Shown piece by piece: positions 11,867-21,457 of a stretch of DNA of 64,000 nt. Origin of the DNA: Siphonodentalium dalli (lineage: Eukaryota > Mollusca > Scaphopoda > Gadilida > Siphonodentaliidae); the NCBI GenBank assembly GCA_032622095.1, contig CP136063.1, positions 28,522,987 to 28,586,986 on the forward strand. The letters run 5' to 3'. The translations under genes and the position numbers were made by a program. The stretch's first letter is position 1. Every line of letters begins with the position of its first letter. The notes under the pieces were generated by a model. That model saw only the letters and a program-made list of their open reading frames with translations. It searched no databases and was not told the origin of the DNA.

Positions 11867-13049
11867 TTAGAGATGTGTCTTTTGAAGGGGGAGGTAGTAC
11901 TGACAGACAGTGATTAACATTGGAAGTGCAAGAGTCTTTATTACTGTTGTTTTTCCAGTAAGACTTAGTTGTCTGAAGGACCAGTCATTCAGTAGATTTT
12001 CTATCTTTTTTATTTTTGTCTTGTAATTATTTTCAATGTAGTCATCATTGAAGAGGTTGAATTCAATACCAAGTATAGTGACCGAATTTGAGTGATTCCA
12101 TAGGACATTTTCTTCTGTTGGAATTTCTTCACCGCAGCCCCGTTTCGATCCAACCCATAAGACTTGAGTTTTTTGGAAGTTTGCTTTTAGTCCTGTTATG
12201 TTTGCGAAATTTCGGACTGTATTAAGAGCTTCGTTTAGTGAGTGTGAGTCATTCCTGAGGAAGAGGGTCATGTCATCTGCATATTGTGAGACCATGTATT
12301 CAGTTTTGTTAACTTTTATCCCGTTTATATCTAAATTATTTTTTAAAGAGTTTCTACCGTTAACATACACAGGTAAGGAGAAAATGGGTCACCTTGTCTT
12401 ACCCCTCTATGTATATCTATCTTGTTAGATAGGTTTCCGTTATTGACAATATAGCTGAAAATGTCTGTATAAAAAGTTTTTACCCAACCGATGATATCTG
12501 GTCCAAACTTGTAAAAATTTTAAACAATTTTCTAAATAACTCCATTCTAAGGCGTCAAAAGCTTTTTCAAAATCAAGTAGTACTAGTAATCCAGGTATAT
12601 CTATTTGCTCGCATTTTTTCTAATAAATCAAATGTAAGCCTTGTTGATTTCCCAATGTAACGCCCTGCTAGAAATCAAAGTTGTGAATCTGCAATAAGTT
12701 TTGGGAGGACTTTCTTTACCCGATTGGCAATAACTGTTGATCCAATTTTAACATCAACATTGAGAAGCGAAATAGGTCTCCAATTTTTAATGTATTCTTT
12801 AGGTTTATTGGGTTTTGGCAGACATGTTATAATTCCACATCTTTGTGTGACTGATAATTTTTGTGTACGAAAACCATAGTTCAATGAGTTAACAACCAAT
12901 TGCCCCAGATCTTTCCAAAAAAAATTGTAGAATTCTGCTGTATATCCATCTGATCCTGGGGATTTTTCATTTTTTATCTTTTTTAATGATGCTGTGCATT
13001 CGTATTCAGTTAGTTGTCCCTCCAAAGATTCAGTTTCTTGCGTATCCAA
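11867..13049 (-). pseudogene. LINE ORF2 reverse transcriptase, frame-broken
   Basis: The N-terminal RT part (13049-12675) contains SPGSDGYTAEFYNFFWK, GIITCLPKPNKP and NWRPISLLNVDVKI. The middle part, in shifted frames near 12560, contains LLVLLDFEKAFDALEWSY, which carries the first catalytic Asp. The last part (12370-11867) has VSQYADDMTLFL with the YADD catalytic pair, then TGLKANFQKTQVLWVG and SLTGKTTVIKTLALP, all typical of L1/Tx1 RTs. Frame changes near 12660 and 12400 break it. In an active element this would copy the RNA at a nicked target. Here it is a relic. Confidence 0.85.
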
Positions 13050-13335
13050 GAAGTTCAGAAAAGGGTTTTCAACATCGAGAAAATTATTTTCTTCATCTCC
13101 AGCTGTTGGTTCAATCTTTGATTCATATAGATTTTTATAAAAATTGTGTTGTTCTTCAATTATGTCAGAAAGTTCGGTTATTTCAGATCCATCACTCTTA
13201 ATTAGTTTGGCAATAGTTTTTTTCAGTCTAGCTTCTTTTTTCTAAGTTGCAAAAGTATTTGGTTGATTTTTCCCCTTCTACTTTCCATTTTGCTTTAGTT
13301 CTCAAAATTATTCCCTGTATTTTCTTGTCTCTTAA

Positions 13336-14397
13336 TTAGATTAATTTATCTATTTTTACAGCGACCGATTCATCACCATTGTCGAGTATTTCCGAAAGCC
13401 TTGAAATTTCTGTCTCAAGTTTATTTTCAGATTCATTTCTTCCCTTTTTCAAATTTGAAGAGTATGCAATAGTTTGGCCACGAATCATAATTTTTAGGGT
13501 TTCCCAAAATAGTTGATCATTGATTTTAAAAATGTTTTCATCCCCAATGCGTATATTTTCAATGTTATTATTCACATATTGGTCTACTACCTCAGCAATT
13601 ATAGTTTTAACTAATTCTATATACTTTTTGTCTCTCAATAAACTGTTGTTAAATTTCCATGTCCCTCTGCCCCTGGGATGACTCACAAATTGTATAGTTA
13701 AGCTCACTGGAGAATGGTCTGATTTATAACTAGTATGTATATCAGATGTTTTTATAAAAGACTGAAGATCAGCGGAGACCAAGAAGTAGTCGAGCCTAGC
13801 CATTTTACTTCCTGGGCCCCTCCAACTATATCGTTTAATGCCTGGGTTATGAAGCCTCCATGTATCGTGTAAACCTAACCTCATTTGCCAGAACTTCATT
13901 TTTTCATTTGATTTTGTGTTGTTTTTCTGTTTATAATGGATTGTATCCATTGAATAGTCCTGAGGTACATTCCAGTCTCCTGCAATTATCATAGAAGAGT
14001 TTTCCAATTTGTCAATTTTGTTAAAACGTTTTTCAAAAAACATTGGGCTGTCCTCGTTCAGCCCATATACAGCACATAGGCTAAGTCTCTGATGTTGGAT
14101 TGTAATATCAAGAATGATGTAATTTCCACTGTCATCAGCCACTATTTCGTGTATTTCATATTGGATTGAATTTTTTAAAATAATGGCTACCCCTCTTTTA
14201 GCACTGGAAAATGAGGAAAACATGGCTTCATAACCCCATTCCATCCTCCATCTTTTTTCTGTTTCTTTACTTGAATGCGTATCAATTAACAAAGAAATAT
14301 CATACCTAGCTCTACATCTATTGAATAAATCTCTACGCTTTACATGGTCAGACGACAACCCACGACAGTTCATGGCTCCAATTGATATATTAGCCAT
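13336..14397 (-). pseudogene. LINE ORF2 endonuclease domain (L1-like)
   Basis: About 353 residues from the ATG at 14397, which gives MANISIGAMNCRGLSS. Endonuclease/exonuclease/phosphatase landmarks are visible: the N-terminal NCRG with LLIDTHSS, RGVAIILKN, the catalytic-loop AGDWNVPQD, RLDYFLVS, and the C-terminal SDHSPV with the terminal His. In LINEs this domain nicks target DNA to prime reverse transcription. An in-frame TAA at 13336-13338 ends the frame. The same frame continues past it into RDKKIQGIILRTKAKWKVEG, so this is a nonsense change within one ORF2 and not the natural end. The endonuclease itself looks complete. Confidence 0.85.
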
Positions 14398-14403
14398 TTT
14401 CAA

Positions 14404-15099
14404 TATTCATATCAAGATCACAATCATATCATTGATTATCCGTCTTAAATATCTACTTTCATTTTTTATATTGTAACATGTATAACAGTTCAAATAAAAA
14501 AGTAATGAACGATGAAATGTATGCATGATCTTAGTTTTTTTATTAACAATAACAACGGACTTCTGGTGTTTACCTGGATATGCAACTACAGTCATGAAGG
14601 CTTCAAGTGGTGTTACCTTCAATATGTATTTGTAGATATCCAATACTTCTCATTTCCTTTTACGGTACATGGGCTCCAATTTTGTGATGTTTTTTTTACT
14701 GTTTGGTAAATTCCATTCAATATTTATTATCGTATTTAAATTTTTCAATTCATTTATTTTTTATTTTTATTTTTTGGTTCATTTTCAAAAAGACTTGAAT
14801 ATATATTTTGTCAAGTTCTCCGACCCGCAGTGATGACATTGGCTGGTTTAAACTCTGGGCACAAGATTCATATCCATGTATATATCTGCGCAGAGAGTAA
14901 ATCAGCCACAGTAATCGCCTACTCTTGAGGTACATTGTTTTGGTGTAAAATGTACCTCATGTAAAAAAAAAACATTTGAAGTTTCCTCCTTTGACTAATT
15001 GAACTATTGAAAGCAGCAAGTTTTGCCTTGTGCTTTTCTCATTAACATAATAAATGAGTATACTATTGTGAGTAACTATTTGTTTTCTCACATGTTTAA
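14404..15099. other. spacer upstream of LINE ORF2
   Basis: AT-rich sequence with poly-A and poly-T runs. No domain is recognised. It probably includes the inter-ORF or 5' region of the LINE, or unrelated flank. Confidence 0.4.
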
Positions 15100-15619
15100 A
15101 GGTGGATTATCTCTTTGTAAACATGTATTATATAGTTACCGGGGTATCAAATATTAGATTTGAATCGAAGACTCCTGTCCGAAAATGCTTCTATCGATTA
15201 ATATTAATTTTATTTCGAATATTTTCTGGTCTAAAAAGGAGTGTTTGTTCAGCTAACGAACAATAGTGGTTACTGTTAACAGAGACCAGAAATTATATTG
15301 TGCAATTTTGTCACAAATAAACGTTAATTATACTCATGGTCGCTTATATATTTGGAACAAAACAATACAATCAACCAATCTGTGACATTTGACATTCGTT
15401 GCGTAGCCGTAGGAACAGCCCAGTGCTCTATATCGCAATGCGGTCTCATCCGAATGGTCGGTTCTAAAAATAGTAACATAAACGGGCCCGATTTAATATT
15501 CGAAATAAAATCAATATTAATTGATAGAAGCTTTTCCGGACATAGGTCTTCAGTTCATATCTATTATTTTATACCCACGCAAATATTCAAAATTTGTTAT
15601 TTAAAGAGATAATCCATCT
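15100..15619 (+). mobile_element. TTAA-type MITE, copy D
   Basis: A 520-bp copy flanked by TTAA at 15096-15099 and 15620-15623. It is close to the consensus, so a relatively recent insertion. It lies between the LINE ORF2 and the candidate ORF1. Confidence 0.9.
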
Positions 15620-15623
15620 TTAA

Positions 15624-16230
15624 CAGTTTTTGATACATACAACAACATAAATATATTTTCCCCACGTGATACAACCATATACATTACATGGGCATACACA
15701 TACATATATAGTTTACACCATGCTTCCGTGTGAACAACATTTCAGATATTCATAAATTATCCTTATTTCCATTATGCTATTCTAGGGGGCTGACCAGTAC
15801 TTAGAATTACCTTTCAATGATAAACTATTAGTCCAACAGTTAAATATTGTTAATGATGTTGTCAAGCCTCATTGATAACTGTTTATTATAGATATAGTGA
15901 GATTTTGCTTGTTAATACTTCAAGACAGCCCCAAAACATTGTTAAATTGTCTTAGGTACTTGGAAGTTAAGTACCGGTATTAATGAAAGGAAAAGTGCAT
16001 ACAGGTAGCAATGTCATGCTTTGTGAGAAAACAGGAAGTATATCTCTTGCGGTCTCTCAGAAGGGCTCAATTGTGCAAATTTACTCACGGAATACTATTG
16101 GTCCAATGACTAAGTACCAGTAGTTTGGAAATTTAGGAGGAAAACAAAACTCCACATAATACCTCCAGGGCAGATATAGAGCTCTATTTTCTTCCCAAGA
16201 TTTTCTTGTAGCTTATCAGGTATGCGTACC
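15624..16230. other. intergenic, no supported gene
   Basis: No reading frame or repeat of note. It could be part of the LINE spacer or unrelated host DNA. Confidence 0.4.
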
Positions 16231-16233
16231 TGT

Positions 16234-16286
16234 ATTGTTCACCCATATACATGTATACCGTATATATATATATATATATATATACC

Positions 16287-16336
<50 letters not shown>

Positions 16337-16362
16337 GGTATACATGTATATGGGTGAACAAT
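16234..16362. repeat. 129-bp palindrome with TA-repeat core
   Basis: ATTGTTCACCCATATACATG at the left end is the reverse complement of the right end, and the symmetric ATACCGTATA motif and (TA)n fill the centre. It can fold on itself almost perfectly. It ends two bases from the true stop codon of the LINE ORF1-like frame (16364-16366). Confidence 0.85.
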
Positions 16363-16363
16363 T

Positions 16364-17188
16364 TTATTTATTCATGAAATAGTTTTTTTGTGTTACTAGC
16401 TTCAAGGGTTCTTGTTTCATATAAACTAGTTTTGTCTGCTTCTTCTCTTTCTCTGGTAGTGCAGCTCTTGCTCTTAAAAGTTCGCCTCAGAATTTAGAAA
16501 CAGATGGAGGTAAATCTATGGACACACCTGCCGATGATCCTGATGGCAGTTTTTTGGCGCTATTCAAGACTAGGTCTCTGTCTGGCAGAGATATGAATCT
16601 TATCATAATATCAGGGCAAGAATGACTACCTGATGGTAACCGATGGCAAACACCGAGGAACATGTCTCTTAATTGTTCTTCCTGAATATGGAGTTCAGAC
16701 GAGAAGAAGTCCAAAGCTTTCCCTGACGTAATTCTGGGAGTTTCATTCCTCGATCCTTTAATCCCTCTCAACACCAGATTCCATTTTCGTCCCCATAAGT
16801 CTAGTTTCGTATGGGCTATTTCCAGATTGTTGAGTTTCTCCGAAAAGGAATTTACTTTATCTTCTAATGCACTTATTGACTCAGAGCCGCATTCTTTGAT
16901 TTTTTCCTTCAAGTCTTCGTGTATAAAATCTATGCTGACCTTAAGTTCATCAAGTGTTTCTTCATGTTTAGAAACTTTCTCTTCTACAACGTTAGTATTC
17001 TTAGATGTTTTTTCCACATCTTCTACTTTTTTTTGAAGTTCCACGACTGTTTTCTCCACACAATCCAGCCGGCCGCCTACAGATTGGTGTAGCTGCGTTC
17101 TATATCTGTTACATTGAGCCCGACTCGTTCTAAAATTATGTTTCAGAACACATCCGAACACATCGGACATGTTCCAGAAAGAACACAT
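16364..17188 (-). pseudogene. LINE ORF1-like protein (coiled coil plus RRM), one nonsense codon
   Basis: The N-terminal half is a long coiled coil (VEKTVVELQKKVEDVEKT through ALEDKVNSFSEKLNNLE). It is followed by an L1 ORF1p-like RNA-binding domain: RKWNLVLRGIKGSRNE, LGVCHRLPSGSH, DIMIRFISLPDRDLVLNSAKKL. An in-frame TGA at 16487-16489 interrupts it. The same frame then continues with LLRARAALPEKEKKQTKLVY to a TAA at 16364-16366, as expected for the ORF1p C-terminus. It is therefore a single-codon break in an otherwise full-length ORF1. The first 30 residues overlap the AGAACAC array, so the true start may lie further in. In L1 elements this protein coats the RNA. Its link to the ORF2 at 10.4-14.4 kb is inferred from strand and order. 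Confidence 0.75.
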
Positions 17189-17365
17189 ATGTGTTCTGAT
17201 TTAGAACACTAGTGTTCTGGGGTGAGAACACTAGTGTTCTACTATTTTTAGAACACGTTTATTATTATTATTATTGTTTATGTGTTCTACTTATCGTGTT
17301 CTGTTTTAGAACACATTTATGTGTTCTATAGCTGTTACATTTCGTGTTCTATTTAGGTGTTCTGC
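17150..17365. repeat. array of AGAACAC / GTGTTCT palindromic half-sites
   Basis: About five AGAACAC and eight GTGTTCT heptamers occur in roughly 200 bp. They include two perfect 16-base palindromes AGAACACTAGTGTTCT and one AGAACACATATGTGTTCT. The array separates the 3' end of the zinc-finger gene from the LINE ORF1. AGAACA is the half-site of class I steroid-receptor elements, but the 4- and 6-base spacers are not the canonical 3. Receptor binding is therefore speculation. Confidence 0.75.
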
Positions 17366-17370
17366 ACTTT

Positions 17371-17715
17371 TTACATATGTGATTTCTCACATATATCGCA
17401 TTGATACGGACGCTCTCCGGCATGGACTCTCTGATGTTTCATTAGGGTACTCTTCTCTGCGAATAATTTCTCACACATATCGCACTGATACGGACGCTCT
17501 CCAGAATGGAATCTCTTATGTTTCGTTAGATCACTCGTCTGGGTGAATGATTTCTCACATATATCGCACTGATACGGACGCTCGCCAGAATGGACTCTCT
17601 TATGATCCATTAAGGTACTCTTCTCTGCGAATGATTTCTCACACATATCGCACTGATATGGACGCTCTCCAGAATGGAATCTCTTATGTCGCATTATTTG
17701 ACTCTTCTCCCCGAA
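17371..17715 (-). pseudogene. distal fingers of the same array, after the stop codon
   Basis: Downstream of the TAA at 17716 the same reading frame continues, with no frameshift, through the rest of the interrupted finger and three further complete fingers (SFAEKSTLMDH, SFTQTSDLTKH, LFAEKSTLMKH). It ends in CDICEKSHM and a stop. The finger spelling matches the main array. One base change (TCA to TAA) therefore shortened the protein by about four fingers, unless this is a sequencing error or a polymorphism. Without read-through these fingers are not translated. Confidence 0.75.
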
Positions 17716-19494
17716 TTATTTCTCACATATATCGCATTGATACGGAGGCTCGCCAGAATGGACTCTCTTATGTGCCATTAGGTTACTCTTCTCGCCGAAT
17801 GAATTATCACATATATCGCACTGATACGGACGCTCTCCGGAATGGACTTTTTTATGTCTCATTAGGTCACTCGTCTGAGTGAATGATTTCTCACATATAT
17901 CGCATTGATACAGACAATCTCCAGGATGGACTCTCTTATGATCCGTTAAGATACTCGTCTCGGCGATTGATTTCTCACATATATCGGAATGATACGGATG
18001 CTCGCCAAAATGGACTCTATTGTGGCTCATTAGGCTACTCGTCTGGGTGAATGATTTCTCACATATATCGCACTGATACGGACGCTCGCCAGAATGGACT
18101 CTCTTATGCGCCATTAATTTATTCTTCTCGCCGAATGATTTCTCACATATATCGCACTGATATGGACGATCTCCAGAATGGACTCTCTTATGCGCCATTA
18201 GGTTACTTGTCTGGGTGAATGATTTCTCATATATATCGCACTGATACGGACGCTCGCCAGAATGGACTCTCTTATGAGCCATTAATTTATTCTTCTCGCC
18301 GAATGATTTCTCACATATATCACACTGATACGAACGATCTCCAGAATGGACTCTCTTATGTGCCATTAGGTTACTCGTCTGGGTGAATGATTTCTCACAC
18401 ATATCGCAATGATACGGACGCTCGCCAGAATGGACTCTCTTATGCGCCATTAATTTATTCTTCTCGCTGAATGATTTCTCACATATATCACACTGATACG
18501 GACGATCTCCAGAATGGACTCTCTTATGTGCCATTAGGTTACTCGTCTGGGTGAATGATTTCTCACACATATCGCAATGATACGGACGCTCGCCAGAATG
18601 GACTCTCTTATGTTTCATTAGGGTACTCTTCCCGCCGAATGATTTCTCACATATATCGCACTGATACGGACGATCTCCAGAATGGACTCTCTTATGCGCC
18701 ATTAGGTTACTCGTCTGGGTGAATGATTTCTCACATATATCGCACTGATACGGACGCTCGCCAGAATGGACTCTCTTATGCGCCATTAGGAAACTCTTCT
18801 GGGTGAATGATTTCTCACATATATCGCACCGATACGGACGATCTCCGGAATGGACTCTCTTGTGAATCATAAGGTTACTCGTCTGGGCAAATGATTTCTC
18901 ACATATATCGCAATGATAAGGACGATCTCCAGAATGGACTTTCTTATGATCCGTTAAGGTACCCGTATCGGTGAATGATTTCTCACATATATCGCACTGA
19001 TAAGGACGATCTCCGGAATGGACTCTCTTGTGTCTCATTAGGCTACACGTCTGGGTGAATGATTTCTCACATATATCGCACTGATACGGACGCTCGCCAG
19101 AATGGATTCTCTTATGCGCCATTAATTTATTCTTCTCGCCGAATGATTTCTCACATATATCGCACCGATACGGACGATCTCCAGAATGGACTCTCTTATG
19201 CGCCATTAGGTTACTCGTCTGGGTGAATGATTTCTCACATATATCGCACTGATACGGACGCTCGCCAGAATGTATTCTCTTATGCACCATTAGGTTACTT
19301 GTCTGGGTGAATGATTTCTCACATATATCGCACTGATAAGGGCGATCTCCGGAATGGACTCTCTTGTGTCTCATTAGGTTACTCCTCTCGGTGAATGATT
19401 TCTCACATACATCGCACTGATATGGACGCTCGCCAGACTGGACTCTCTTATGATCCATTAGGGTATTTGTCTGAGTTAATGGTTTCTCACCCAC
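17716..19494 (-). CDS. poly-C2H2 zinc-finger protein, main array
   Basis: A single frame encodes about 20 tandem C2H2 fingers of the form YQCDICEKSF-x8-HKRVH with HSGE/HSGD linkers, 28 residues (84 bp) per finger. No KRAB, BTB or other effector domain is visible in this exon. A stop lies just upstream, and the first codon of the open frame is GTG, so the start codon must be in an upstream exon or lost. Fingers 9-16 alternate two types (TQTSNLMA and xEKNKLMA) with alternating linkers, which shows amplification of a two-finger unit. Two fingers have lost a zinc ligand (CDIY for CDIC; YHSD for YHCD). The frame ends at a TAA that replaces the Ser of CEKSF. Sequence-specific DNA binding is expected from the family. 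The targets are unknown. Confidence 0.8.
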   Translation of the reverse strand: MGEKPLTQTNTLMDHKRVQSGERPYQCDVCEKSFTERSNLMRHKRVHSGDRPYQCDICEKSFTQTSNLMVHKRIHSGERPYQCDICEKSFTQTSNLMAHKRVHSGDRPYRCDICEKSFGEKNKLMAHKRIHSGERPYQCDICEKSFTQTCSLMRHKRVHSGDRPYQCDICEKSFTDTGTLTDHKKVHSGDRPYHCDICEKSFAQTSNLMIHKRVHSGDRPYRCDICEKSFTQKSFLMAHKRVHSGERPYQCDICEKSFTQTSNLMAHKRVHSGDRPYQCDICEKSFGGKSTLMKHKRVHSGERPYHCDMCEKSFTQTSNLMAHKRVHSGDRPYQCDICEKSFSEKNKLMAHKRVHSGERPYHCDMCEKSFTQTSNLMAHKRVHSGDRSYQCDICEKSFGEKNKLMAHKRVHSGERPYQCDIYEKSFTQTSNLMAHKRVHSGDRPYQCDICEKSFGEKNKLMAHKRVHSGERPYQCDICEKSFTQTSSLMSHNRVHFGEHPYHSDICEKSIAETSILTDHKRVHPGDCLYQCDICEKSFTQTSDLMRHKKVHSGERPYQCDICDNSFGEKSNLMAHKRVHSGEPPYQCDICEK

Positions 19495-19595
19495 GACCTA
19501 CTCCGAATTCGATGGCCAAATGTCCCATTATGTACCGGTATATACACTGTAAATATGTTATACGACTCTATATTTTGTGCGATTGAATAAAGCAT

Positions 19596-19800
19596 ACAAT
19601 TGCCACCGGTGTGGATTCTCGTATGTGTTATATAACTTGTCTTGAATGATTTCTCACACACATCGCACTGATCTGGACGATCTCATGTGTTGATTCTCGT
19701 ATGTCATTGGACTGAAGTCTGTGTTGGGCTTTCATACATCACACTCGAGTGATTTCCCCAAATTCCCCGCTTATCTCGCACTCGTATGGAGTGGATTATC
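19596..19800 (-). pseudogene. upstream zinc-finger remnants
   Basis: One recognisable finger (CDVCEKSFKTSYITHTRIH) and more decayed finger-like sequence lie just upstream of the main array, in broken frames. They share the CEKSF and HTGG-type wording, so they are probably the 5' part of the ancestral gene or an older duplicate. No start codon or promoter could be recognised. Confidence 0.5.
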
Positions 19801-20754
19801 TCATGTGCCGATTATTATTTGTATTGAAGAATCCTATTCACGACCCGTTAATGGCGTTTAACATCCTAATCTGCTACATGTAATTGTTCTCTTCACCACC
19901 AACTTGACCAAGGTCCAAGGCACGGATGGTGAGGTGTTAAAGCAGATACTGGACACCGCTGTCTGATCGACAAAGGAAGGTCCACTTTATTCCCAATGTC
20001 AGCATACACAAAAACAGTCAGTTACAGCCCACGCGATCATTGTCGACAAGAAACACCGATTTCCTTTGTTCCCAAAAGATTGATACCAATAAGATTTCAA
20101 AATATGGTTCCATAGAATGGATACGTGTATTGGGGGATGGTGATAAACAAATTGGGTCGATATTATACACGTACTCCAGTGTTTAGTGAAAACAAATAGC
20201 TAACTAATTCACTGCATATAGCCCGGGAACTATAAATTTAAAAGGGTGACACCAATTAAATTAATTATGATTTGTTGACGGCTCATTAGACCACACAAGA
20301 GCTGAATCAACATAAATAAAACATAATAACAAAACAAAATATACAAATGATGAGCAAGCAAGCTTCATGCAAATAATTCAAATCAAATTGTCTATTTCAT
20401 GCAAATTCAAATGAATAAGTAATGATTAAATAACAACTAACTGCTTTAAGCCATTCAAACTCAAATCACAGTTGGTCCAGCTCTTGTGAAGTCAAATCAA
20501 TTAATGACTCAAAACATTCCCGCGAATTCCAGCCACAGTAAAACTAATTAATTACTACTCACACGAATAAGACCAATGAAACTACGGCTGAGCATTAATC
20601 ATCCTGGAGTAATTGTGTGATAATTGATCATGATATAATATTGAATTGTAATGAATACGGAAAGGATATCGACCTATTGCTAATTGTGAATTACATTATT
20701 TGTATCCAAATAAGACCAATGAATAATGGTGAATAGCGAAAATAAGAAAGTTAC
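19801..20754. other. intergenic, upstream side of the zinc-finger gene
   Basis: No supported coding sequence. As the 5' side of a minus-strand gene it could hold a promoter, but I see no distinctive element. Confidence 0.4.
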
Positions 20755-20929
20755 ATGTACATTAGTGCTAAAGACCGTCCGGTTCAGCGTCACAAACTCG
20801 ACAGTAATCTCGTCGTATAACTCCCCCCCCCCCGTTCTATGTCTATTTTGGTGGACAGAGGATGACACCATCTTTTATTAAGTTGCAGTCTACATGTATT
20901 TAGAAACCGACGCTGCTTGTTATTATGGA
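20755..20929. repeat. dispersed repeat, copy 1 (also 27200, 46493)
   Basis: Contains GTTCAGCGTCACAAACTCGA, TCGTCGTATAACTC and TATTTTGGTGGACAG blocks shared with 27200-27370 and 46493-46634. The minus strand reads as a protein-like stretch (ELYDEITVEFVTLNR, VFSTNVH) in this copy and partly in the 27-kb copy. It may be a fragment of an unidentified coding element. It includes a C11 run. Confidence 0.7.
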
Positions 20930-20933
20930 TTAA

Positions 20934-21453
20934 AGGTGGATTATCTCTTTGTAAACATGTATTATATAGTTACCGGGGTATAAACTATTAGATCTGAATC
21001 GAAGACTCCTGTCCGGAAATGCTTCTATCGATTAATATTAATTTTATTTCGAATATTTTCTGGTCTAAAAAGGTGTGTTTGTTCAGCTAACGAACAATAT
21101 TGGTTACTGTTAACAGAGACCAGAAATTATATTGTGAAATTTTGTCACAAATAAACGTCAATTATACTCATTATCGCTTATATCTGTGGAACAAAACAGT
21201 ACAAACAACCAATCTGTGACATTTGACATTCGTTGCGTAGCCGTAGGAACAGCCCAGTGCTCTATATCGCAATACGGTCTCATCCGAATGGTCGGTTCTA
21301 AAAATAGTAACATAAATGGGCCCGATTTAATATTCGAAATAAAATCAATATTAATTGATAGAAGCTTTTCCGGACATATGTCTTCAGTTCGTATCTATTA
21401 TTTTATACCCACGCAACTATTTAAAATTTGTTATTTAAAGAGATAATCCATCT
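20934..21453 (+). mobile_element. TTAA-type MITE, copy E (reference copy)
   Basis: A 520-bp non-autonomous element with TTAA at 20930-20933 and 21454-21457. The left arm starts AGGTGGATTATCTCTTT and the right arm, read inward, AGATGGATTATCTCTTT. The inverted repeats are about 130 bp and imperfect, and include TTATTTCGAATATT. The paralogous segment at 46493-47000 lacks the element and has a single TTAA (46635-46638) between the same flanks, which proves the boundaries and the target duplication. TTAA targeting is characteristic of the piggyBac superfamily, although the termini are not the usual CCC. The short frame inside is shared by all copies and is not a gene. Confidence 0.95.
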
Positions 21454-21457
21454 TTAA

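Larger units (their letters stand above)
10409..14400 (-). mobile_element. L1/Tx1-like LINE, ORF2 region, inactive
   Basis: Minus-strand remains appear in the order expected for an L1-type ORF2: apurinic endonuclease, a linker with RTKAKW and EGEKSTKYFCNLEKR, RT with NWRPISLLN, LLDFEKAFD and YADD, then a C-terminal region. The fingers/linker wording is typical of the L1/Tx1 clade. At least one in-frame stop and several frameshifts separate the pieces, so it is inactive. The 3' end lies near 10409, where a MITE follows. A probable ORF1 is at 16364-17188, after a spacer that contains a MITE and a TA palindrome. Confidence 0.85.

Noticed and set aside
17200-17240. Glucocorticoid-receptor-type response elements
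   Set aside because: Half-sites match AGAACA, but spacers are 4 and 6 bases where 3 is required. Reported only as a repeat array.
17547-17882. Long + strand frames with repeated ISHIYRTDTDA peptides across the zinc-finger array
   Set aside because: They are antisense shadows of the 84-bp finger repeat. The minus strand encodes the real fingers.
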